Assembly (NCBI GenBank): GCA_009760855.2
Contig: WPIO01000024.1
Span: 2,040,001 to 2,104,000 of the forward strand
DNA from: Cristatella mucedo
Taxonomy: Eukaryota; Bryozoa; Phylactolaemata; Cristatellidae
Direction of reading: 5' to 3'
DNA: 64,000 nt
Below the pieces are notes generated by a model, which saw only the letters and a program-made list of their open reading frames with translations, was not told the DNA's origin and made no database searches. Positions 23,030-35,120 of this stretch are shown in pieces (within the stretch, counting starts at the first letter, position 1; each line of letters begins with the position of its first letter). A program made the translations under genes and the position numbers.

Positions 23030-23530
23030 CATGCCGATCCACTCGTGCACGAAAAAAATGAATACACTGTCAGCTAAATACTGTCATCTAAATTCACTGT
23101 CTCATCTCTGTGGCATACAGCCAGCTTAACCTTCCAGTATTAGCTTAGCTAGCCGGCCTCCGTGTGCGTTTGTTAGCTCCAGCTTTTCGGCTTCCACCTA
23201 GGCTAACTCAATGACTACCGTTCATCACGTTACCACTCATGCTAAAACATGAATTTATCGGCGATCGGATCTCAAGTCAGAATCGCAGATTCGATATTTC
23301 CACCGCCTTCTAAGCAAAGTGGGCAAATTAATGAGATGCTTTTTAAGGAGCACTAACCTTTTTTTCCTTGTTTCTAATATCTTATACGTTGAAAACTGTT
23401 GTTGCATTCGCTTATTTAGATAGTCCGAATGAGCTCTGATTTATGCCAGTGCTTGGCAGGGTCTATAGTTGTGACACCTTGAACCAATTTCCCGAACCTC
23501 GGACGCAACTGCTTATTGTAACTTCGACTT
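23030..23530 (+). repeat. Dispersed repeat R, copy 1
   Basis: Its first part (CTCGTGCACGAA, CTGTCTCATCTCTGTGGCA, GTTAGCTCCAGCTTTTCGGC) matches 29275-29690. Its last part (GACACCTTGAACCAATT near 23470) matches 35020-35110. No coding capacity is evident; class unknown. Confidence 0.55.
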
Positions 23531-24112
23531 CTGTAACTCTCTGCTTGCTGGTCTATAGTGAAGATATAGTGTAACATCACAGCTATTACTCAACACGAAC
23601 TCGGCACATGCTCATTGAATCGTTTTTAATGCAGGAATGTTTTCCTCGGCGTCGGTCACGGAGCATGGCAAAAGAGGCATGCCCACCTTGCTGTCCCAGT
23701 GCAGGAAGCAAGCGAGTGCCCCTTGCACCCCAGATGCCAGCCGGATAGCCCACGGAAAGATTTAGAACGGGATGCTGGCTGTCAGACCACGTCAATGTGT
23801 ATGCTGGTTAAATTCGGCCGCTTAATATTCTTGCTTTCTTTCCTTTTCACCCACGAACTGAGTTATGTAGGTCGTCTCGTGATTCTTCGTCGTGTGAGTG
23901 CGTATAGTATATGGAATTTGATAATTGTTCATGTCACTAATTTCTTCTAGATACCAGTACATACCTTCACTTTGTATATTTGAATTCTGTCCACACAACA
24001 AGTATCGTTACCCCGTAAGGAAAATGTATAGCTTTCCATAAAAAAGGTACTAAAAGGCAATTGTGTCACTCTCAAGAAGTGAATTACATCGTGTTGATTT
24101 CGTTCTTTTTAG
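23531..24112. other. Unassigned sequence
   Basis: Short frames on both strands (23586-23795 minus, 23699-23950 plus), none with a recognisable family. Confidence 0.35.
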
Positions 24113-25655
24113 GGGAACTGGAAAGGGTCGCGGCGGACCAGCCGAACTCATATATCTGAACCTCACACCTCGCAAGTTCCAGTCTGGCTTTAGAGCTAAT
24201 CACTCCACACAGTCAGCATTGCTTAGGGTACACACGGACCTAGTTAGGAATGTGGTCATGGGTAGAGTGTCTCTGCTTGTTTTGCTCGATTTTTCGGCAG
24301 CTTTTGATACCATCGATCACAAAGTTCTTCTAGAGCGATTCTGATCTCGCCTGGGCATCACTGGCACTGCTCTGCAGTGGTTCAGGTCCTATCTCAATGG
24401 GAGACTCCAGAGTATTGACGTGAATGGACAAAGATCATCTGCGGTACCTCTGAAATAAGGCGTGCCTCAGGGCTCCGTGCTGGGTCCGGTTCTTTTCACC
24501 GTTTATAGTTTCCCTCTTGCTGACGTGATTGCCAAGCACAATCTAGGCTTTCACTTCTATGTGGATTACACGTATTTGTACCTTTGCTTTGATCTCTCCT
24601 AGCCTTCGAGAACCTCAAATTCTCTCAACTCACTTGCTGCATGTATTGATGACTTCCTCACTTGGATGGCAGCAAATTTTCTAATACTAAATGATGATAA
24701 AACTAACTTACTAGTTGTGGGCTAACCTAGTGTGATTCACAAATTGGAAAGGCTAAAGCTCAAAATCGGCTATGCCAGCATATCTCAAGTTGAATCAGCT
24801 CGAAATCTAGGTGTCATATTCCAGAGCGACCTCTCATTAGACGACCAAATCAGCTCCACAGTCAAATATGCCTATTTTCAGCTTCATAATATTGCTAAAA
24901 TTCGGGCTTTTCTAGATAAGAATACCACGTCTAAGTTGCTCCATGCATTCGTGACATCCCGTCTCGATTTCTGCAACTCACTGCTTACTGGCCTACCGGC
25001 ATGTGCGATCATGCGATTGCAGCTGGTGCAAAACTCTGCAGCTAGGATTTTCTGTCGTGAGCATCGCAGTTGCCACATTAATCCACTTCTCGCCGACCTG
25101 CACCTGCTACCAGTCAAGCAACGGATTGACTTCAAGGTTTTGTCGCTCACTTTTAGGTCCCTTCATTCTTTGGCTCCAGCCTATCTCTCAGATCTACTTC
25201 CCCAGCAAGCCAAGCATCGTACCACCTGCTTTTCGGTATCCAACAGTCTACAAATACCTCGTACAAACCTCAAATCATTTGGAGACTGTGCATTTAGTTC
25301 GTTTGCTCCCACAGCCTGGAACTTCCTCCCTACCTGCGTCAGAACATCCCCTGACCTGACCACAGTTAAAAAGACTTTGAAAACACACCTATTTAGGACA
25401 GCATTTAGTGGGTCCCTGTGATTCGTCCTTGATGTGCTTATGTGTGCTGACACTGTGCATGCTGCCACTAACCACATTTGCATGCTGACCCTGTGCATGT
25501 CATCCCTAACCATTTTATTCATTTCGTTTGTTTATCAAGCATGATTTTACTGACCATTTAATTGCATTTTCATTTGCAGCAAATGTAAAGCACCAAAAGA
25601 TAGATTAATTTCTCTGTGGTTTCTTTATCAAGTGCATTATTATTATTTTTAATAT
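24113..25655 (+). mobile_element. LINE-A copy with reverse transcriptase, C-terminal domain and 3' end
   Basis: LINE-A encodes an L2/CR1-type reverse transcriptase that copies its own RNA at a nicked target. This 5'-truncated copy begins at GGAACTGGAAAGGGTCGCGG and has FQSGFRANHSTQSALL, then LLDFSAAFDTIDHKVLLE. A stop follows at about 24342. Next come [12 protein letters not shown] (about 24480) and a degraded catalytic box (FYVDYT at about 24560 instead of FYADDT). From 24732 to 25421 the frame is open for 229 residues, covering NLGVIFQSDLSLDDQI, SRLDFCNSLLTGLPA and the C-terminal TFKKTLKTHLFRTAF-type end. The 3' untranslated region ends in the hairpin near 25590 and an ATT-rich tail. Confidence 0.93.
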
Positions 25656-26046
25656 TATTATTAGAGATTTTACTTATCCTTTGTTGGTAAATAATGCAGT
25701 TATTATAATCTTCTATTAGAATTCTTCCTATAGGATGCTCGTGATTATCAGAAGTACGGTTTGAATTTGTGCATACGGGGATCCAGCTCAAATAATAGTC
25801 TGCTTAACGTCAGTCTTACTTTAGCAAGACTGACAAATCTTTGTAGGTTTTCTGCTGTGCTAAATATCACTAGCTAAGGCAACTAGATGCTTGAAGTCAC
25901 TCTATTTTTATAATCAGCCAGCAGGTCTCTAGACAAATGTAACCCAACTAGTTTCCGCTCAGTCTATCTTTTGCATTCTTGTTAAAGACATTTCAACTAG
26001 TCGTAGCAGACTAAGCTGAACTATATTAAAACTTCAAACAGCTAGC
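25656..26046. other. Unassigned sequence
   Basis: An AT-rich spacer with no gene recognised. Confidence 0.35.
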
Positions 26047-26540
26047 TGGTACGTTTAAGACTGATTTGAGAGCTAATCACTCCACAGAGTCAGCATTGCT
26101 TCGGGAGTATGGCGACCATCTTAAATACTGGCTTAGGTAGGCTATCACTGATTGTTCATTTGGTTCTATCTAGCAGCGTTTGAGACTATCGATCACCAAG
26201 CCCCTTTCGTGCACCTATTATATCGCCTGGGTACTTCACTGCTATGATTTAGATCATATCTCATCGGAAACTCCAGAGTCTTGATTTGAACGTACCAGTC
26301 ATCCAAGGAGACACTGAAGTATGGGATACCTCAGATGTATGTGCTTGGTCCGGTTATTTTAATGGTTTATATTGTAGTTCCGCCCAACGTGATTGTCACG
26401 TACAACCTTGGCTTTCACATCTATGCAGATGACACCCAGTTGTACTTTTGTACCAAGTCAATAAATGTAAAGCGCCTAGAGAGAGATTGAGTTCTCTGAG
26501 GGCGCTTTATAAAGTGTATTAATATTATTATTACTATTGC
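26047..26540 (+). mobile_element. LINE-A copy with large internal deletion
   Basis: The 5' part (CTAATCACTCCACAGAGTCA, then the palm region to GCAGATGACACCCAGTTGTA at about 26427, which keeps an intact ADD triplet) is joined at about 26461 directly to the 3' hairpin (AATGTAAAGCGCCTAGAGAG) and ATT tail. The whole C-terminal half is missing. Confidence 0.85.
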
Positions 26541-26544
26541 TTGA

Positions 26545-26965
26545 GGAGAGATCAGTGCCGGTCAGCTAGAAGTGTTGCGATGAGGCGACTGTGACCATCA
26601 CGACAGACACGATTATCTGCTAAGTTTTGCATCGTCAGCAAGTGCCTAGTTGCACCTACCGGTAGACTAGCAACCAGTAACTTACAAAGGTCGAGACGGG
26701 ATATCACAAATGGATGGGTTCGCTGAGATTTAGTATCCCTGTCTAAGCAAGCCCGAACTTTAGCAGCGTTATGCAGCTGAACGGATAGAGGCTTGAGTGT
26801 GAAGCTCATGCAGTCGTCTAATAAAAGGTCACTTTGGAACATAACACATAAATTATGTACATATTCAACAAGCGATATACTGTCCGAGCCAGCTTCGAGT
26901 GTTAGATTTCTCAATTTCTGAATGAGGTTTTGCATTAGCTAGTAAGTTGATTTTGTCGTCATTTA
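26545..26965 (-). mobile_element. LINE-A fragment in opposite orientation
   Basis: On the minus strand, 26935 to 26552 reads through the region before and after NLCVMFQSDLLLDDCM and SRLDLCKLLVASLP, the LINE-A mid-C-terminal part. It lies head to head with the following plus-strand copy. Confidence 0.88.
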
Positions 26966-27039
26966 AGACATTTTACTTTTGCTGGCATTCATGTGCGAAT
27001 GCCAGCAATACATGCAGCAAGCGTTTCAAATTACAAAGC

Positions 27040-28425
27040 CCTTCTCATCTCTCATCTCGCCTGGGCACCACTGGCACTAATCTGCAGTTGTTCAGATCCT
27101 ATCTCACTGGGAGACTCCAGAATATTGATATGAATGGACAAAGATCACCGAGGAACTACTGAAATATGAGGTACCCAAGGGCTCCGTGCTTGGTCAAGTT
27201 CTGTTCACGGTTTATGCTCTCTCTCTTGCCGATTAGGTTGCCAAGTACAAACTAGGCTTTCAACTCTATGCGGATGACAGTCAGTTGAATCGTTGCTTTG
27301 ACCCCTCCCAGCATTCCAGCACGTTAAATTCTCTCAACTCCCTTGCTGCATGCATTGATGATATTTGCACATGAATTTCAGCAAGTGTAACATGTCTTAA
27401 ATGATGACGAAATCAACCAAATTTTTTACCATCCAATAGATAGCAGGAAATTGTAGATGGCAGCAAATTTTCTTTGATTGAATGATGATAAAGCCAACTT
27501 ACTAGTTATGAAAAAATCCAGTGTGATTCAGAAATTCGAAAGGCTGACATTCAGAATTGGCCCTAACAGCCTATCTCCTGTTGAATCTGCACGAAATCTA
27601 GGTGTCATGTTCCAAAGTGACCTGTCATTGGACGATCACATCAGCTCCTCAGTCAAGTCGGCCTGCTTTCAGCTGCATACCATTGCTTAAATTTTGGCTC
27701 GTTTAGACAGGTATACCACATCTAAATGTATCCACGCATTTGAGACATCCCATCTCAACTTCTGCAACTCTCTGCTTGCTGGTCAACCAGTCTCTGCACT
27801 CAGGTACTTACAGATGGTGCAAAATACTGCAGCTAGGCTTGTCTGTCGTGAGCGTCTCATTTGCTACATCACACCCCTTCTCGCTGACCTGCACTGGCTC
27901 CCAGTCAAGCAGAGCATCGACTTCAAGGTTATGTCACTCACTTTTACGTCACTTTATTCTTCTCCAGCGTATCTATCAAATGTACCCCCACCAGGCTAAG
28001 TTTCGTACCACCGGCTTCTCGGAATCTAACTGTTTACCCATACTTCCTACAAATCTCATATCCTTTGTAGACCAAGCCTACAGTTCCTATGCTCCCAAAG
28101 CCTTGAACTAACTCCCGACCTGAGCCACGATATCTCTTGACTTTTCCATATATAAAAGAAACTAAAAACGCATTTATTTATCTAGCACTTTTTGAATCTC
28201 CGTGATTCGTCTTTTGTGTGTTTATGGACACTGACACTGTGCATGCTGCCACTAACACTACTTGCATGCTGACCCTGTGCATGCCACCCCTAACCATGTT
28301 ATTCTTGTGGTTTATTCAGCATACTAATAGTAACCATTCGATCGTGCTTCCTGTGCAGCAGATATAAAGTGCCTAGAGAGATTGAGTTCTCTGAGCATGG
28401 TTTATCAAATTAATTATTATTATTG
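27040..28425 (+). mobile_element. LINE-A copy, reverse transcriptase palm to 3' end
   Basis: Begins at CTCATCTCGCCTGGGCACCA. The catalytic box reads LYADDSQ at about 27272, so YADD is retained. An insertion of roughly 75 bases (about 27390-27460) breaks the next section. The C-terminal domain is readable in two frames (27478-27690 and 27694-27999). The 3' end with GTGCCTAGAGAGATTGAGTT and TTATTATTATTG lies at about 28365-28425. Confidence 0.9.
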
Positions 28426-29269
28426 AGTGTAGACGACCAATGAAGGCAGCTTATTTCTGATTCAGCTTAGGTTTATTTCACTTTATAATACAATCTCCTT
28501 TGATTTTGGCGTCGGCTATAAATATTAAGCTTCGGGTATTTCCACGTTTTCAGTTGTAGAGGAAAGTGATTCAATGGTAGGAGAATCCAACGGAATAAGG
28601 CTTGACATCGTACTTTCCTTGGTTTGTGTATGGTGTGGTTTGCTGCTTGTCGCAGCAGGTCTTGTTGCTTATAAAATAGCAACGGAGAAGGAAAGCCGAA
28701 AGAAGCACAACCCAAGGAAGCACCAGAGGTATTAGCTTGTATTTTCTTTGCTACTTGCTTCGTCATTTAGTGGTAGTGGTTTTATTTACATAGTAGTGCA
28801 AATACGTCATTTTCAAAATATTACATCTTGTACAGCACTGTTGCCATCATGCGTAGGAAGAATCCAAAACTTCGAATTCATTTACGAGGATTTCAATCAA
28901 GTGCAAGTAAGCTCAAATGTCTATCAGTTGACATTCGGATTTTTTAAGTTTTATATTAATATTCGGCTTGGTCTACTGAACTAATGAGCTTGCTGCTATT
29001 TTTAAATGATCCGAAGCCCAAAGGCTAATATTCTTCTTTCCTTCTTTCAAGTAATCTTCTATTGCCAAGTTGCACTTTATAAACGTCAGCATAATACATG
29101 TAAGAGGAAGGCATGAAGGCAATCTTCAAATAACCGTTCCGACACCATTTAATCTACCACTCTTGCGAATAATGAATTAACACTAAAGTGTTGATTGTAA
29201 TTGCTAAAAATTCGACGATTATTTGTTGCTTTTCAAAGTTCCTATGCTGACTTCCTAAACATTTTAAGA
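28426..29269. other. Unassigned sequence
   Basis: Frames at 28473-28766 (minus) and 28748-28984 (plus) have no recognisable family. No gene is called. Confidence 0.4.
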
Positions 29270-29690
29270 ATTTCTGGCTCCGATGTACTCTTGCACGAAT
29301 AAACTTTCGTTAGAGAAAACAATTTATCCAATGGACTCGTAGTCGACTACATTCCCTGACTCATCTCTCTGGCAAACCACAAACGTAACCCTCTGGCATC
29401 AGAATAGCTATCTGATCACGTTGTTTCTTTGGTTAGCTCCAACTTTTTGTCTCTCTCTCTCTTTTGCTAACTCGTCGGCTATCAGTCGTCACGTCATTTT
29501 TCACGATAAATACGAATCTTTTGGCTTCGGCCTTGAGTAAATATCGCAGATTTATAGTTTCTATTGCCTCAGTAATTGCGATGGTGACTCTTAATGGGGT
29601 TCACTAGGTGGAGATTGAAACTTTCTTTCCAATTCCTATTTTCCTTACCGTTAAATGCTGCAGTTGCCTGCAATTACGTAGAAAACACGT
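29270..29690 (+). repeat. Dispersed repeat R, copy 2 (5' part)
   Basis: Matches 23030-23420 with the ordered phrases CTTGCACGAA, CTGACTCATCTCTCTGGCA, TTGGTTAGCTCCAACTTTTT and AATATCGCAGATTTATAG. Divergence is considerable. A CTCTCT run lies inside. Confidence 0.5.
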
Positions 29691-29844
29691 TAACAAATTA
29701 AAAAGATTAATTTTACTGAATTAGAATAAGTCATTTCTTAGCGGCTTTTAATATTTAAGATGAATATTACAGTCAAATTGCAATATTGGCTTTACTTTTG
29801 TTTTACCTGTAGTAAAATAATGTGGACATCATGAAATGCATGCC

Positions 29845-30620
29845 AATAGTAATGTGCCTACTGTTAATACCTGTAAAGGTTCTAGACTACGTCTCAGATT
29901 TCGCCGTCTGTCTCTTAAACAGCTATTTGGGAGCGTCTCTAGGGATCGCCCAGCACAAGTCATCCAGCATCGTAGTGAACCATTTTCCCTTGTATCTTTT
30001 CTCCATTGTTGAGATATCCTAATAAAAACTGTTGCCATATTCATCACTGACCAAACCACTGTTTTCAGGGAAGAAATCCATATGGCAATGAAGTAATTGG
30101 AATATGTAGAGACATATCGCAGCCAACTTTCTGATACTGCATCAGGATGCCTTCTGCTGGTTTCTTTTCAGTTTTCTACCCTCACATTCCCGAGAAAAGC
30201 TGTAGACTCTATGCGGAAAGTATTCTGTGCTTGTTTCGCATGACGCAGCAGCAAGTTGTTGAACATGTTATCTTTGAAGAGCTCTCGAATCTGAGGACCA
30301 AAACACTCCCCCATTAATCTTTGCTGCGCTGAGTCCGCGAAATTTTTCATGCCGGTATCCAAAAGCTAGCAATGAACGGTCCATGGGCTAACAAAGTTCT
30401 CCGTCAAACCTCGTTTAGTAAGTAGGGGTGGATGCTGCTTTTGGTTGCCTTGACCAGAGCTAGGTGCTAGGTATCCTTCTCTCCAGCTGCATTGCATTTT
30501 ATCTGGGACGCCATTCCTTCTGTAAGTGGTGTAATTCCCTTTTGCAGCTATCCTCATCACAATGGAAAAACTAGTATATTGTATATCTCCCTGCTGCAGT
30601 CCAATTAAAAGGGAAACTGC
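29845..30620 (-). pseudogene. Relic of an invertebrate repetitive protein with the FFPEN..VSDE motif
   Basis: On the minus strand, pieces read GLSAAKINGGVF (about 30335), then HMDFFPENSGLVSDEYG (about 30085-30035), then STMEKRYKGKW, then CWAIPRDAP (about 29945). From memory these match, in order, a multi-copy protein family in aphids, hydrozoans and other invertebrates, whose members read like SLKVHFLHSH-FFPENLG-VSDE-HGERFHQDI-DYCW. That family is usually unannotated and probably transposon-derived; its superfamily is not known to me with confidence. Frameshifts and stops are frequent, so this copy is dead. Confidence 0.6.
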
Positions 30621-30689
30621 CTTCAAATTACCACACGGGTACTAGCTGTACTGTTATACTCAATGGAATTCAGTAGCTTCTATAAGCTA

Positions 30690-33600
30690 TCGCTTGCTTT
30701 TGGAACCCCAGCTCAATGTGCAATAAACCTCCGGTAATATGCGACCTTATTTCTAAAAATGGTGTCGACCTGCCCACCCAAAGTGAAATTTGGTTAAAAT
30801 CGATAAACTGCATACAATTAAAGATCCTACGCTAGCTGGTTTCTCATTCTATCACACCCCTAGATCCATCAAAACTGAAGGCGGAGTTGCTGCTATCGTG
30901 CGCTCGAAATTCAACTTCAATCCATTTGCAGTACCTAAGAAGCAGTCTTTTGAATCAATAGTCTTGGTCTCACCCGAAAACAAGCTACCGATAGTGGCAG
31001 TAGTCAATCGCCCACAAGGTACCAACTCCTTCTTTATCTCCGAGTTCTCCGATCTCGTTTCAATTCTGTGTGCAAGAAATCGATCCTTCCTCGTTATAGG
31101 TGGTTACAACGTTCACTTAGATAACTTATCTCACACCTTCAGCACTGAATTTCGTGACTGACTCGTTGTCTCTTGTGGCTCATGTGCATGGTCCTACTCA
31201 CATTAAGGGTCACACAACGGAAGAGATTTTCTAATACAACTGCACTGTCAAATCACCGATTATTACCAACTCCCGCTTATCTGACCACATGCAGATCTCA
31301 TTCAATCTACAGTGTATGCCCACCTCCTCTAAAATAACCTGTGAATCGCAAAACCTCAAGTACCTTGACATCGATGCTGTCCGTGCGAGAATATCTGCTT
31401 CGCCTCTGCTGCTCAGTCCTCCCTCCGATCTGTCATCATTGGTAGAGAGCTACAACATGACACTAGCTGACACGCTCGACGAGTTTGCACCTCTGACAAA
31501 GCGCACTGCACACCCTCGCCCACACGGCCTACGGTTGCCACAGACATAAAACTAGCCAGGTCTACTGAGCGAAAGCTTGAGAAAGCACCCAAAAGATCAG
31601 GAATGACTGTCCATCGACAGGCATATGAAGACTACTGGAGGTCGTACCAATCGATCCTAGCAAAGGCCAAGTCTAGCTTCTATAAAGAGATTGTTGAATA
31701 ACCTATGCACAATCCAAACATGCTGACGTTAACGATAACCCATCTCCTCAACCGCTCCCAGATTAGCTCATTACCCGATGATCCTTGTGATGATCTAACC
31801 GATCGCTTCTCTCGATTCTTTGTGCAGAAGATAGAAAAGATCAGGGAGTCCATTCCAGCGATGACAACATCCCCCTAGAAGGCTGTTCCTTAATTCCTGG
31901 CTGCTCCTCAATGTCTACTTTTAAGCAGGTTACTAGTGATCTACTCCTGAAGCTTATAACATAATCAAAGATGACAAAAAGTCGTCTGGACCCTATTCCC
32001 ACTGCCCTGCTCCTACGTTGCATTGATCTGCTGACGCCATCCATGACTAACATCATTAAAATGTCATTAGCCACGGGTCGTGTCCCATTACCTTTCAAAA
32101 TAGCTGTAGACTGGTCACTTCTCAAGAAAGCGACAGTAGACCAAGAGAACTTGAGCAACTACCCCCCAGTCCCCCTTCTACCATTCCTATCAAAGACACT
32201 GGAACGGGTCGTGGCAGACCAGCTGAACTCATATCTTGAAACCTCAAACCTTGCTAGTAAGTTCCAGTCTGGCTTTATAGCTAATCACTACACGGAGTCA
32301 GCATAGCTTAGGGTGTACAACCACCTACTTAGGAATGCTGTCATAGGTAGAACGTCTCTGCTTGTTTTGCTCAATCTTTCAGCTGCTTCTTATCACAAAG
32401 TTCTTCTAGAGCGCCTCTCATCTCGCCTGGGCATCACTGGCACTGCTCTACAATGGTTCAGATCCTATGTCAGTGAGAAATTCCAGAGTATTGTTTGGAA
32501 TGGACAAAGATTATCCGAGGTACCTCTGAAATATGGGGTACATCAGGGCTCCGTGCTAGGTCCTGTTGTTTTCACAGTTTATACTCTCTCACTTGCTGAC
32601 GTGATTGCCAAGCACAATCTAGGCTTTCATTTTTATGGGGATGAAACCCAGTTGTACATTTGCTTTCATCCCTAGCTACCGTCGAGCACCTCGAATTCTC
32701 TTAACTCACTTGCGGCATATATTGCTGACATCCGCGCATAGACGGCAGCAAATTTTCAGAAACTAAATGATGATAAAACTAACTTACTAGTTATGGGCAA
32801 ACCCAGTGTGATACAGAAATTGGAAAGGCTGACGCTCAAAACATGCTCTGCCAGCATATCTCCCGTTGAATCGGCTCGAAATCTAGGTGTCATGTTGCAA
32901 ACTGACTTCTCGTTAGACGACCACATCAGCTCCACAGTCAGATCTGCATACTTTCAGCTTCAGATCATTGCTAAAATTCGGGCTTGTTTAGATAAGGATA
33001 CCACGTCTAATTTGGTCCATGCATTCGTCAAGTCCCGTCTTGACTTCTGCAACTCACTGCTTATTGGCCTACCAGCATGTGCGATCAGGCGATTGCAGCT
33101 GGTGCACAACTCTGCAGCGAGGCTTGTCTGTCGTGAGCATCGCAGTTGCCACATTACCCCACCTCTCGCCGACCTGCACTGGCTACCAGTCAAGCAACGG
33201 ATAGACTATAAAGTTTTGTCGCTCACTTTTAGGTCACTTTAGTCTTTGGCTCCAGCCTTTCTCTCAGATCTACTTCCCCAGCTAGCCAAGCATCGTACCA
33301 CCCTCTTTTTGGAATCCAACAGTTTCCCATTACCTCGTACAAACCTCAAATCCATTGGAGACTGTGCATTTAGTTCGTATGCTCTCATAGCCTAGAACTC
33401 CCTCCCGACCTGCGTCAGAACATCCCCTGACCTGACCACGTTTAAAAAAAATTGAAAACATACCTATTTAGGACAGCATTTAGTGAGTCCCTGTGATTCG
33501 TCCTTGATGTGCTTATGCGTGATGACACTGTGCATGCTGCCACTAACATCATTTGCATGCTGACCCTGGGCATGTCACCCCTAACCACGTTTTACATGTT

Positions 33601-33725
33601 TTTTATCAAGCATGATATTACTCAAGATTCAATCGTGTTTCCCTTAGCAGCAAATGTAAAGCACCTAGGAAGAGATTGAGTTCTCTGAGGGCGCATTATC
33701 GATCACATTGTTTTTATTATTCTTA
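30690..33725 (+). mobile_element. Longest LINE-A copy: endonuclease, reverse transcriptase and 3' end
   Basis: The only LINE-A here with the upstream half. Position 30700-31300 corresponds to the apurinic-type endonuclease that nicks the target: VICDLISKNGVDL, then LAGFSFYHTPR, GGVAAIVRS, FLVIGGYNVHLDN (the GDFN-type motif has become GGYN) and the final SRLSDHMQI (SDH motif). Position 31290-32160 is the linker. Reverse transcriptase follows, with FQSGFIANHYTESA (32260), GSVLGPVVFTVY (32550) and the catalytic box YGDETQ instead of YADDTQ (32635). The C-terminal domain is open at 32793-33242. The 3' hairpin is at 33655-33700 with an ATT-rich end. Many stops and frameshifts make it inactive. Confidence 0.92.
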
Positions 33726-34929
33726 CAATCATACGTCTCTGTCATGTGGACATCATGTACTACCATAATAAATGAAAGTTGGTTTCCATCATGCAAAAGC
33801 ATAGCCTTATGTCTTAATTTTAAGACTGCTAATAGTTTCAATCATTGTGGGTCATTAGTGATTTGTAAGGGGTTCATCGGGCCTTTAATATCTGAATAGA
33901 ATACCAGATGACTTTCCTTTCTGGAGAAAGGCTCCTAGTGCTGGTAGAGCTTTCGATATAAAGTAATTGTGGCATCTTTTTCAAGAAGATTCCATTGGCA
34001 GACTTTTGATCGTTACAATTATGCCTTGTTCATTATGAACCAGGCCATTTAGTTTTCCTGTGTTGATCTGTGTAAAGTTAACGATGCACCACAGTGGAAA
34101 TCGGGATCATTGCATGCTGACGTACCAGGAGAAAAACAAGTCGGCTCACCATTGTCTTCCACATGACTCAAGAGAATATTCTGCTGGAGTTTCTGGACTA
34201 GGGAGTCCCTGACTATGTGGAACTGGTCTCAATGCAGACGGAATCTTTGGGGATAAAAATTCTTCACTTCCTTTTAATCTTTATTCCATTGGAAATAGAA
34301 GAGGGGGACTAGGCAGAATTAGCAGTAATTTATGTGGTTGTTTTGTTCTGTCCATGCAGTGGGGACCGCAAACTACATTGATGATCTTTCAGCCCCTTTG
34401 AAATCCATGTTGAAGCCCAATATGTATGAGGGCCCAAGGCCTTAGTCAGCAAACTTGTATTCGACATATTGATGATATGCCTTCTTCAATTCAGAGTGAT
34501 ACTTTTCTTTCAGTTGGCAAATGTCTTTTCCCCATAAATATAGCAAACGTTGTCCACGGTATCACCGAACTTTCGATGTATTACTGCTAAGTATTGTACT
34601 TTAGTGAATAAAATAATCACAGTTTCATTTATCCGTATCTTAAACCGTCTTCTACAAAGTCTGAAATATGTTTCAAAATGCTCAACCTTTCCGAATGGCA
34701 GTATGACGTCAGCTTACTGCAGCAGCCGCCTTGCAGTATTATTGCCTTGCATCAGAAAATGATGCAATTAACTCTAGATAATTTTTATCCGACGGTATTA
34801 TGTAATGCGATGCAATACTATGTCAGTACAGACGTATTTAGAATGTTTGTGCAGTCCTAATAGATACATTTACACGAAGAAATATAGAATGAACTATGTG
34901 CAATATCTTCAAATGAGAGCCGATAAAAA
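33726..34929. other. Unassigned sequence
   Basis: No family was recognised. On the minus strand, 34380-34540 gives a readable stretch (LKEKYHSELKKAYHQYVEY) followed by stops, which may be a remnant of an unidentified transposon protein. It is too short to name. Confidence 0.4.
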
Positions 34930-35120
34930 AGTATTGTTATATCTGTGTTCAGCTCACCACTATTGGATAGTACCTTTTTAAGTCAGTAGTTATTTCAATC
35001 TTGACCGGTGTAATCCAAAAGGGCTCTAATTTAAGCCAGTGCTCTGCAGGGTCTACGGCTACGACACCTTGAACCAATTCAACTGTCTCTCGGAGGAAAA
35101 TGCATATTGTAGCTCTAAAC
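34930..35120 (+). repeat. Dispersed repeat R, copy 3 (3' part)
   Basis: AGCCAGTGCTCTGCAGGGTC and GACACCTTGAACCAATTCAA match 23445-23500. The preceding AAGGGCTCTAATTTA parallels GAGCTCTGATTTA at 23430. Confidence 0.55.

Noticed and set aside
24884-25150. Open frames antisense to LINE-A (also 25181-25522, 32960-33193, 63145-63399, 63454-63771)
   Set aside because: They are shadows on the opposite strand of the conserved LINE-A reverse transcriptase and recur wherever that sequence occurs.
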